Source: Diploscapter coronatus
Lineage: Eukaryota > Nematoda > Chromadorea > Rhabditida > Rhabditidae
NCBI GenBank assembly: GCA_964036155.1
Contig: OZ038422.1
Location: 80,313,201 to 80,377,200 of the forward strand
Direction: 5' to 3'
DNA: 64,000 nt
Part shown: piece by piece, positions 47,701 to 59,400 of the stretch
Layout of the letters: the number at the start of each line of letters is the position of its first letter
Position numbering within the stretch: position 1 is the stretch's first letter
Position numbers and translations under genes: made by a program
Notes under the pieces: model-generated
What the model saw: only the letters and a program-made list of their open reading frames with translations
What the model was told of the DNA's origin: nothing
Database searches by the model: none

Positions 47701-48869
47701 AAATACCCTTCAATCTCTGCGTAGCAGAAGATAGCACTTTGTAGTTGTGCTGCATCGTGTCACCGATTTCTAAAAGTTACAAAATAAAGAAAAATTTCTT
47801 CTTTTTAGGGCAGTGACAGGATGATTTTGTTTGATGAACTTGATTTCGATTGATTTTTAGAATTTCAACCGGGTCTAATAGGCGCTTCAGGTAATTTTTA
47901 TAGCAATTTCTGCATTCAATAGAACCCTAGAATACCTTGATCTGAAGTCTCGAATTGGAAAACGGCTTTGTCGAGCGTGAGGAATCGGTGAATGTACTGA
48001 GCTGCCAACTCGTATTCCTCCTTGTTGATAGCCTCGTCAACACCGTCGGAACAGGTTCCTAAAATTATTCTATTTTTTAATCTAAAAGCCCAAAATCATA
48101 CCCAAATCAGTCATGTCATTCACCATCTGGAGACAATCCACAACACGGGACTTCGCTTCATCGAGGATGCACACCTGAAAATAGCAAATGCTTTAAAAAT
48201 AAGCAAACAACTTAAAAAATCACCTTTTCACTGATATTATTGGCGAGAGAGGCGATGGTGGTCAATTCAGAAGACAAGTCCTTTGCGCTCGACTCCACAA
48301 GCAGCAGGTTGTTGTTCAGCCTCGACACTGCCAGGCCGACGGAACGACTCTGCTCAGGGGCTACTGAAATCGCAAATTCGTTTTTTATTCTTTCGTCAGA
48401 AAAGTTTAAGTTTAGTATCCTTGGAATTTTGAAGATTATTTTCTTGAAAATGTCTGATTATGTTTTGACAGAAATTCCATGTCCGAAGCAATACTAACCG
48501 GAAGCCTGTGAGAGAATGGCAGAAATCTCGGCCTGAAGAATCTTCTCCTCTCGCTTTTTGATGTCCAACTCTGATCGCAAGTCTCGAAGCATCGCAGAGA
48601 GATGATCGTCTTCTTGAGCTGAATCTCTCTGAATTTTCGTTCTCTTGACAATTTTCTACCTGGAATTGATTTCGTCTGATGGACTCTTTGGCTGTGCGGC
48701 CTTCCACTGGGAACTCGATAGGAGACGGGCTAAAATTCATATCTTTAGAGCTCTGTACTTGTAATTCGCTGACCCGACTCGGCTCTCCATTGAAAATCGA
48801 CGTGGGCGCATCCGTGGATCTCCTGATTCCCTCGGATGTCGTGGCAGTGGAGTCAGAAGTCGACGTCAT
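44714..48869 (-). CDS. COG4: Conserved oligomeric Golgi complex subunit 4
   Basis: COG4 is a lobe A subunit of the COG tether for retrograde vesicles at the Golgi. About 16 exons, roughly 800 residues. The N-terminus is Ser/Thr-rich (MTSTSDSTATTSEGIRRSTD). Then come coiled coil (LSAMLRDLRSELDIKKREEK), a helical region (YELAAQYIHRFLTLDKAVF, LPLLNEHEAGLTRFASFVSK), GERLISFIAIIQ, MELDSLLFELCQMNANAEMY, GDYILLEQFYMNVCIEKAIQ, SSLIDDVIYLLRKCSKRAL and FNRFGALQLDREVRQLNSYL. It ends IVSLLNVETLDEAVDVW and ISPSEAISILQLRSDLPHNL, the closing helix typical of COG4. Exon 1 is about 230 nt; an acceptor-like AATTGCAG lies some 35 nt upstream of the ATG. C. elegans counterpart cogc-4. It diverges from the eL42 gene across a 712-bp shared upstream region. 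Confidence 0.92.
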
Positions 48870-49581
48870 CTCGCATCCTCTGCTTCCCAGTCAGATACTG
48901 CAATTGTCCTTTCCTTCAGATACTCGTTCCGACTTTAGTACATTACGCGCTTAGACCTGACAAATTTTTGAAAACGGAAAACTAAGAAAAGTCCTAGGGA
49001 AAATTGAAAAATGAAGCATTTTTCCAATGCGTTATGGCGTGGCAAACTACATTTAGAGCGTAACTTGAGGAAAAGCGTTTGGAGAAAGGCGGGGTTCGAC
49101 TGTAAATTATTTAGGCCCATCGTCCAAGTTGTTTATTTTTTCACGATTACTCTCGCTTTCTTTGGCTAAATTTTATGCTAATTAATAGGATAACTACCCC
49201 CAATCACCGTTAATCACTTGGATTCCAATTTGAACTCGAGATCTCGATTTTTGAGCCACTTAAATGTGATTTGATTTTTCCCATTTTGATTTTTCGTTTG
49301 GAATCTTCTAATTATCTTGGTAATTACCTTCAATTAGCGATAATTATTCACTAAATAAGTACCTTCAATTATCTTCAGCTTTGGTTTGGGAATTTGAGCT
49401 CCAATGTTTGATTAACGACTAGCAAAAATAGATTCTTCTTTCAGGACATTTCATTCCTTTCTTTCTATTCTCCTAATCATCGATAATTGCCATCTAATTA
49501 TTTACAAAAATCGACAAATCGTCGTAAAATCTGATAGTTCTCTCTAATTTTTATTATTGGTTTAATCTTTGTAGAACCAGA
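48870..49581. promoter_or_regulatory. Shared upstream region of COG4 and eL42
   Basis: A divergent 712-bp spacer with several TAATTA/ATTA-rich stretches (49180-49520). It should contain promoters for both genes. No TATA-like box or other motif could be singled out with confidence, and no coding exon was seen. Confidence 0.35.
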
Positions 49582-50388
<807 letters not shown>

Positions 50389-50617
50389 GCCGCTGAGCCA
50401 CTGCACATCAACCCACCTCTCAGCTTGGGCGACGGGCTCATCTCAGAGCGTTCTTCTCTTGTTTTTGTTATTTCATTCTTTTTCCCAACCATATAAAGTT
50501 TTTGTTGTCAGATAATGAATGTTTTCTATGAAAGTGTGGAGACAGATTGTTTGAGCATTGAAATATTTCTTTTCGTGTGAAAATTAAAGAAGGCTGGTTG
50601 ATTTTTTTTTAGCAAAA

Positions 50618-53281
50618 ATGGCCTCTAAACGCCAAATGTTGTTGGACCAATTTTTCGGAAACCGGGGCACGCCAGCCAAGAAGAGCAGGAAAGAGCCGGA
50701 AGAGAAGGAAAAAGAAAAGTTAGCCAGGGAAAAGGAGAAACCATCTAGAGAAAAGGAAAAGCCGGCCAGGGGAAGGAATAAAAATCTCAACAGTGAGTTT
50801 ATTTTTTGCTTCGGCTTTGTTTCAAAAATCGTTATCACATCTTGAATAATGCGAAACAACAGCACTTCTTTCATTCAAATTGCTTCAAAATTGACTAAAG
50901 CTTGCCTGAATTCTAGTGATTTCTTATGCCTTTACCTCGAAATGTTGAAGATGGCAAAATATTCAGCATCTCGAGCTTCTGCCAGAATCGAGCGAGCTGA
51001 TAGCGACGATATTCAAGTTATTGAGGAAATGGAAGAAATAGAAGAAATGAACGACATCGACACGCAGAAGTAGAATTTTCTGATCTTTAAACTTGGTAGC
51101 TCAAAATGGTATATGATTGTTCTCATTGTGTGCTAAGATGAAAAATTTATCTTAAAAAGGAAAAAAATCATTAATAAGGTCATTGTTTATTTAAATCTTT
51201 CCCATTTACATAGTTTTCTTACTCGAATAAAACTTTAAAAAATCAAGGGTTAAGATAAGATTTCAGCAGCCCTGCATCGCGACACGTCGAGTACTTCGAA
51301 GACGCGAGGAGCGAAGCAAAACGGGAGAACAAATCATCCACTTTCGACCTCAAAAATTACAAAGTAAGACGATTTTTCAATTTTCAATGAAATGCATAAA
51401 TTTACTGAAATATGTCCTATTTTCAGTGCAAAGTGAAGTACTCTCAGTTGATGCGGCCTGTCGCATCGAATTTCGACGACTCTCACAGTCAGTCGACGTC
51501 CCAACTGCACGAGTCCACGCAGGAGCAGGTCAACTACAAGCGATTCAGAAAGGTGGAATTCTAAAGTATTTTTATGATTTGAAATGGTTGTTCGAAAGCA
51601 AATATTAGACAAATTAGAAACGAAATTGATTTTTGAAGACATTCAGATAAAAACCAAACATTTTTAAAACTAAATAATAGTTTCAAACTAACTATTATTT
51701 GAAACTTTAATTTTCATTTCCCTAATTATCCCTGAAAATTTAATTCGATTTCAAATGCAGGCTCCCCAAGGCCGTGTAAACCCTCTGAATCTGAACGCGA
51801 CAATGACTCTTCCTCCAAACGAGTCTTACGTCCCTCTCCATCCCGTCAAACCCCACAGAAAGATCATCGGGGACAAAGAGACCAAGAACGAAGAGTGAGT
51901 TTTTGGCATTTTCGTTCAATTTCATCAATTCTTTCTCTAATTTTCGGCAAGTTTTACCCTTTGAAGATTATACGCTTTTGTTAAAGTTTATATTGTATAC
52001 GCTGAACAAAGGTTCATTCAGATGTAATAAGGCTCCCCAAGCTCAACCCCTTGCAAAAATGCGTTTTTAGTAGAAGCGTGATAGGTTTAAATCAAAAAGT
52101 TGGTAAAGAAGTACTCTTCAAAATTCAAAACGTCTAAAAAAAATCGGTCTAGATTGACGATAAATCTGATGAAATTGTTTTATGCTAAAAATTAGCGCAT
52201 AATTTTTGCGTTCATACGAGTCTATGCAGTTTGGAAATAAATTCAGAAAGTGTCGTACACGAAAACAATAACATGCTCAGAATGCTTTCAGATAAAAAAT
52301 CGCAATCAAATACCTTTTTCTATCCGTTATCATATTTTTACATTGAATTTCCTCTATTTTTTCAAAGATATAACTTCTTGCAGTTTGATTTAGATTTTTC
52401 TGAATTTCCTATTTCAATCGATTTCTATGAAGAGGAAAAGTTTTGCGTAGTTAGAATTGGTTTGTTGAATTTCATTCTCTACGCACTAACTCCCAATTCT
52501 CATGAAAAGTCCCTGCTGCAGTTTTCTTATCTCTTTTCTAACACTTTATCTGTTTACTCAATCTTAACTGATGAGCCAAAAAAACCGAGGATAAAGATTT
52601 TACTTTGGATAAATCCAAAATTTTCAGGGACTTCCTTCCCCATTAAAAATGAAGAAAATTTCCTTCCATTGTCATTCCGGTTCGAAAATCTACGGCTAAT
52701 CCAGATTTTGTCTTTATCTAGATCTATGGTTTAGATTTAATTGTATATTTTATTAGAGCAAGACTCGAATTCGTGTGTACTTTATGGGTTATTATTGAAT
52801 TTCAATTTTTTTTGAAAAAATATGTGCAATTTGAAGGTGAAAATACTCGTGTTTGTTAGAGTTTGTAAAACTCATCCAAAATTTCGAGGAAAATCCCACA
52901 GTGTTGCTGTGAAAAGATTTCGGCTATTGTCATAGACTCATCGAAAGACATAGGAAGGTTAGAGACAGATGAAATATCATAGAAAAAGGATAGCGAAAAG
53001 TTAGGTAAAGAAAGAAACTGTAAGAAAGTCTCTGAATCTCTACGGGGGCGGATAGAAAATTGGGAAGAGGCGAGAGAGTGCGAGATCTCGAGAGATCGCC
53101 AGAGAAATGAGATAAAGCTGTCCCTCTCCACTTGAGTTACGATTTGCACCATGCCAGAGAAAGTTTTCTGACTTCTCTGCTCTATGCTATTTCTTCCTAT
53201 TTTATTTCTCTACTTTCTCTTCGGAATTCTCAAATCCCTGCCTATTTTCTCCCCCGTCACAGTAATCAGTGGAGCAACTGA
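50618..53281 (+). CDS. Small basic/acidic protein with PCNA-interacting (PIP) box
   Basis: About six exons, roughly 230 residues. It starts MASKRQMLLDQFFGNRG: QMLLDQFF matches the PIP-box consensus Qxx[ILM]xx[FY][FY] exactly and is N-terminal, as in many replication proteins. A Lys/Glu-rich repeat (EKEKPSREKEKP), SDDIQVIEEMEEIEEMND, VEYFEDARSEAKRENK, YKCKVKYSQLMRPVASNFDD, VNYKRFRKAPQGRVNPLNL and YVPLHPVKPHRKIIGD follow. NYKRFRK resembles the MRE11-binding motif of NBS1 proteins, but no FHA or BRCT region is present. The exon ending MNDIDTQ can stop at TAG (51071-51073) or splice at GTAGAA in the phase that fits the next exon; I prefer splicing. The last exon after 53262 is short (DNQWSN) and an alternative acceptor changes it. 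The ATG follows TTTTAG by 5 nt. Function not assigned; nuclear is an inference. Confidence 0.6.
52231..52734 (+). other. Long ORF inside an intron, coding status doubtful
   Basis: An open frame of 167 codons lies in the 1.37-kb intron of the PIP-box gene (about 51896-53262). The product would be rich in Phe, Ser, Leu and Ile (LSYFYIEFPLFFQRYNFLQF). No family is recognised and no splice sites frame it. It could be a nested gene, an alternative exon or chance in AT-rich DNA. Confidence 0.2.
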
Positions 53282-53400
53282 ACCTCGGCGTGCCGTATTT
53301 TCTGCCCGCCTTCAACCTCGTCCCAGCGCCCATTTTCATTTAGCGAACCCCTAGCCGCAGGCGGTTTGATCATCTCGAATTTGATCCATCCGCTCTAGAA

Positions 53401-56400
53401 ATGTCACAACAAGCGATGGAATCCGATCCGGGCTGGCCCTATCTTCGCCGAACCAGGGAGCAACAGCTTCAGGCAACCCACTTTCCTTATTTTTTATTAT
53501 TAGACCATTAGAACCTAAATTCCTTTACCATTATCATAACTTTAGGATCAATCGAAGCCCTATGACTCGAAGAAGAATTGCTGGATCCCCGATGCCGAAG
53601 AAGGCTTCATTGAAGGTGAAGTTAAGGGACCCGGTCCTAAGGCCGATCTCGTCATCGTTAAAGTCGCCGACAAGGAAGTATGGATATTCGGCTTTGGAAA
53701 TTTTTGAAACAACTATTTCCCAGGTGACCCTGAAAAAGGACCTCGTTCAAGAGATGAATCCTCCGAAGTTCGAGAAGACCGAAGACATGTCCAACCTGAC
53801 CTTCCTCAACGACGCGTCTGTGCTTCACAATCTCAGAGCTCGTTATGGAGCTATGCTCATCTACGTAAGACCGCGTTTTACCTTATCACCTTTTATCTTA
53901 TCACTTTTGTGGAGCTTTTCTTACCCATCTTCATTCCGCTGAAATCCCCATTGGATTTCTGTTTGAGTAGAATGCCAAGCGCGCACACTTATAGTTGCGA
54001 TTTGCTCTTTTCAACTCTCTTAGCTTCTGCAAACATTATCTCTCTGCCCCCTCTCAAGGCTTATTTCTGGGAGATCCATACTTTATCCACTCACGTCCTC
54101 CAAACTCAAAGATTCCAAGAAATTAGCGAGTAAAAATGAAAAGTAAGGATAGTATAATCGATTGATCGACATTTTGCAAAGAAAACAATTTAGACCTATT
54201 CCGGTCTGTTCTGCGTCGTCATCAACCCCTACAAGCGTCTGCCGATCTATACCGAATCTGTCGCGAACATGTATATGGGCAAGCGAAGGTAGAAGCAGCA
54301 GTAGAAGACAAAACTTAAATAAAGATTCTTGTTTAAGAACCGAAATGCCTCCTCACTTGTTCGCCGTCTCCGATGAAGCCTACCGCAACATGCTCCAGAA
54401 TCACGAGAATCAGTCCATGCTCATTACTGGTGAATCCGGTGCAGGAAAGACGGAGAACACCAAGAAAGTAGGAAGTGCCTCAGAGAAAATCAACAAAAAT
54501 TGAAAACATAGGTCATTGCCTACTTCGCCAATGTCGGTGCTAGTCAGAAGAAGGCTGCTGCTGGAGAGAAGACCGTCACCCTCGAAGATCAGATCGTCCA
54601 GGCTAATCCTGTCCTTGAAGGCTTCGGTAAGAGTTGGATTCGATGAAGATAGACTTAGACTGAACTTAGGTAATGCCAAGACTGTCCGTAACAACAACTC
54701 GTCGCGTTTCGGTAAATTCATCCGTATCCACTTCAATCGTCAGGGAAAACTGGCCTCTTGCGATATCGAACACTGTATAGTCGTATAAGAATATCTAAAT
54801 ATCAACGAATTCTAGATTTGCTCGAAAAATCTCGTGTGATTCGTCAAGCTCCTGGTGAGAGATGCTACCATATCTTCTACCAGATCTTCTCTGATTACAA
54901 GCCCGAACTCAAGAAACAACTGCTACTCGACCGACCTCTCGCCGATTACTACTTCGTCGCTCAAGCCGAATTGACCATCGATGGTGTCAACGACACTGAA
55001 GAATTCCAGGTACTAGCGATGTGCTCTTCGACTTTTTGTAACTATCTTTCCAGATGACTGATGAGGCCTTCGATATCTTGAACTTCTCGGCTGAAGAGAA
55101 AATGAACTGCTATCGTCTTATGTCTGCCCATATGCATATGGGTATAATGAAATTCAAGCAACGCCCGCGTGAAGAACAGGCTGAGCCCGATGGTCAGGAA
55201 GAAGCTGAGAAGGCAGCCCAAATGTATGCTGTTGACGTCGATCAATTCCTCAAAGCTTTCGTCTCGCCAAGAGTCAAGGTGGAAAATCTAGCTAGATTTT
55301 TTACTAATCAAAATTAAAAATTAAGGTCGGCACCGAGTGGGTGTCCAAGGGTCAGAACGTCGACCAAGTCAACTGGGCAATCGGTGCCATGGCCAAGGGT
55401 ATATACGCCCGTGTCTTCCACTGGATTGTCAAGAAATGCAACATCACTCTGGATCAGAAGGGACTTGACCGTGATTACTTCATTGGTGTGTTGGATATCG
55501 CCGGTTTCGAAATCTTCGATGTAATTCAATATGTTAAGACGTTTATAAATGCAGAAATTTAGCACAACTCCTTCGAGCAGCTGTGGATTAACTTTGTCAA
55601 CGAGAAGCTGCAGCAATTCTTCAATCACCACATGTTCGTCCTCGAACAGGAAGAGTACGCCCGTGAAGGTATCCAGTGGACCTTCATCGATTTCGGTCTC
55701 GACTTGCAGGCCTGCATTGAGCTCATTGAGAAGGTAATAGAGAAAAAACTCCAAACGAAAATAATTGTTTTCACTCCAGCCCCTGGGTATCATCTCGATG
55801 CTTGATGAAGAGTGCATTGTGCCAAAGGCTACTGATCTGACTCTGGCTCAGAAGCTGTGCGAGCAGCATCTCGGCAAGCACCCCAACTTCGAGAAGCCCA
55901 AACCACCCAAGGGCAAGCAGGGCGAGGCTCACTTCGCAATGAAACACTACGCAGGTTGGTTGATAAACATTTATTTAGCACTATTAGCCTAATTTAGGAA
56001 CTGTGAGATACAATGTGCTGAACTGGCTCGAGAAGAACAAGGACCCGCTCAACGACACTGTCGTCGCTGTGCTCAAGGTCTCAAAGGGCAACGCCCTTCT
56101 ACCAGAAATCTGGTCAGAATACGTTACCCAAGAGGAACAAGCTAATGCCGCCAAGTCTGGTGGTGGCGGTGCACGCAAGGGCAAATCCGGCTCTTTCATG
56201 ACCGTCTCCATGATGTACCGTGAGTCTCTCAACAACCTCATGACTATGCTTCACAAGGTATAAGAATCAACGGGTTAGACCTTCATGGTTGTAAATATTT
56301 TAGACCCACCCTCACTTCATCCGTTGCATCATCCCCAACGAGAAGAAGGCGTCCGGTGTCATCGATGCTACTCTCGTGCTGAATCAGCTGACCTGTAACG

Positions 56401-59400
56401 GTGTGCTTGAGGGTATCCGTATTTGCCGTAAAGGCTTCCCCAACAGAACCCTGCACCCTGACTTCGTCCAGCGCTACTCCATTCTCGCTGCCAAAGAAGC
56501 CCGAGTTTCTGATGATGCTAAGGTCAACGCCGGCTCAGTTCTCCAGGCTCTCGTCAACCAGAAGAAGCTGAGTGATGAGCAGTTCAGAATTGGTCACACC
56601 AAGGTGTTCTTCAAGGCAGGAGTCGTCGCCCACATTGAAGACTTGCGTGATGAGAAACTTAACGAAATCATACTCCAGTTCCAGTGCCGCGTTCGTTGGT
56701 ACAACGCCGCACAGGAATACGGAGAAAGAAAGCGTCAACTCAACAGCTACATCGTCCTGCAAAGAAACATTCGCTCGTGGTGTGTGCTCCGTACCTGGCC
56801 TTGGTTCCTGCTGTTCGGTAAACTCAAGCCTCAACTCAAATGCGGAAAGATGGCCGAAGAAATCGAGAAGATGGCCGAAGAGTCCAAGGCCCTCGATGCC
56901 GAAGCCAAGAAGTTGGAAGCCGAACGAAAGGCTAAGGAGGAGGCCTACAACAAGTTGAATGCCGAAAAAGGAAAACTGTTGGAACAGTTGGAGATGACAA
57001 AGGGAGGATCTCAGGCCATCGAAGAGAAACTAACCAAGTTGAATACCGCCAAACAAGAAATCGAGAAATCCTTGAACGATGCTGCCGACAAACTGTCCGA
57101 ACAGGAGGAGAGAAATGCCGACTGCGAGAAGCAGAGAAAACGAGCTGTCCAGGAAGCAGATAACCTGAAACGCAACATCGAAGCTCTCGAATCCAGCCTT
57201 GCCAAATCACAAGAGGAGAAGGCTGCCAAGGAAAACCAGATCCGATCTCTGCAAGATGAGATGAACTCTCAGGATGAGATGATTGGCAAGATCAACAAGG
57301 TTCGTAGCTGGTCTTTTCGAAATTCCAAGTAGTTTTGATTTCAGGAAAAGAAGCAACTCGAGGAGCAGCAGAGACAGCTCATCGACGACCTCCAGAATGA
57401 GGAAGCCAAGGCTGCTCAAGCTTCTCGTCTCCGTGCCAAACTCGAACAGACTCTCGATGAAATGGAAGAGGCCGTCGAGCGCGAGAGAAGGTATGTAATC
57501 GAATTATTCATGACTCCGAAATGCACCAATTGCAAAATTTGCGTACTCCACCACTTTTGATAAATCTTCATTCTGATTGAAACGCCAAGGCTAAACATAC
57601 TGTAATGGATTGGAAAAAAACTTGCTCTAAAATTGCTAGGAATTTCTCAATTTTTTTAAAAAACATAAAAACATGCTAAACTCATAAAATAGGAATCAAG
57701 GTAATAGAATTGATCTAGCATAAGACAGCAATGGACACTCATTATATGTCGGAATACTAATGTAGTGTTATTGATATTCTTGCTTAAGAGTCATGTTTGT
57801 CTTTTGAGTATTTTTTGGAAACCTGCTGGAAATTGCATTATTGTCGGAGGAAGAAACGAACAGAAGTCTCTTTCCTCTTCAGATGACAAAGCTAGAATTG
57901 CGCGAGGAATCAATGCGCAAAGAGAAAAGAGGAAAAAGTACGAAATTTTTTATCTCCTTTTTCTCTTTTTCACGAGATGGGACTTCTGGTCATTTCATAT
58001 CGACAATAAAAGTGAACCATTTGCATTAGCATTTTGTTGACAAGTAAGCCACACACCTTCAGCATAGTCTGGAATGCGCTTTACGATTGATATTTTTTGA
58101 AAGATGAGCAATAAATATGTCAAAATATCTCAAAATCTTCAGAATTCGTGCCGAAACCGAGAAGGCCAAGAGAAAGGTCGAGAACGAGTTGAAGACCATG
58201 CAAGAGAACATTGACGAAATGTCCAACCTCCGCTCTGAGGCTGAGGCCAATCTCAAGAGAAAGGAGGCCGAAATCCATGCTCTTGGAGTCAGAATCGAGG
58301 ATGAACAGGTAAACTGAAAGGGAAAAAACGGAAAAAAAAACCCTTCTAAATCCCAAAATTTCGGTTCTGGCACAGGGAAAATTTCAATTCGGAATTCCGG
58401 TACCTGAAAATAGTTTCGATTCCGAATTTTGAAGAATTCAGATTTTAATTTGAAACTGTCTGAAAAATGTTTATTGCTTAGGCAATGGCTAACCGTCTGT
58501 TGCGCCAATCGAAAGAAAATGCGGCTAGGATCATCGAAATCGAGGATGAACTCGAACACGAACGACAGAACAGGGCTAAGGCTGACCGCGCCAGGGCTGA
58601 GCTTCAGGTTCGATTGAAAGTCAAGAAAATGTGAAGATCAGCTTAATAATCTCAGCGCGAACTTGACGAACTCAACGAACGATTGGATGAGCAGAACCAC
58701 CAGTTCCAGGCTCAACAGGAGTTGAACAAGAAGAAGGACTCGGAACTCATCAAGATGAGACGCGATCTCGAGGAGAAGAACATGGCTCAGGAGGTATGAG
58801 CAGATTCTCAATTATTCATTGATGTAATTGATCAAATTTTAGGACCAATTGGCATCTCTCAGACGCAAGAACAACGAACAGATCACCGACTTGACCAACA
58901 CTCTGGATGGACTTCAGAAGGCCAAGACCAAGCTCGACAAGGAGAAGGGTGTCCTTCAGAAGGTATAGAAAATAATATTGAAATGCACGATGCGAAGTTC
59001 GTGAAGTTCACGAATATTCCTCTCCTATGCTTATCTAAATCTTCCTTCATCCTCTATTTTAATCTCCATACTTTCTGACATTCCCATAAGTTGTGAACTT
59101 CGTGGAATCTCTTAAACCTTGTAAAATGTTCCATTGAAATATTTACGAAATCATGATTTAGGAGCTTGACGACATGAACTCTTCGGTCGATTCTGAAACT
59201 CGCCAGAGAGTTGAGCACGAAAGACTCGCTAAGCAATACGAAATCCAAGTTTCCGAACTTCAACAGAAGGTCGACGAGCAAACCCGACAGATCAACGAGT
59301 ACACCGGCGGCAAGAGCCGACTCATCAACGACAACGGAGATTTGGCCAGACAAGTCGAAGAACTCGAAATTCAGCTTGCCTCAATCAACCGAGCAAAGGT

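Noticed and set aside
57765..58040. Possible alternative myosin exon in the 650-bp intron
   Set aside because: The frame is short, shows no heptad pattern continuing the rod, and lacks matching splice phase; flanking exons join perfectly without it.
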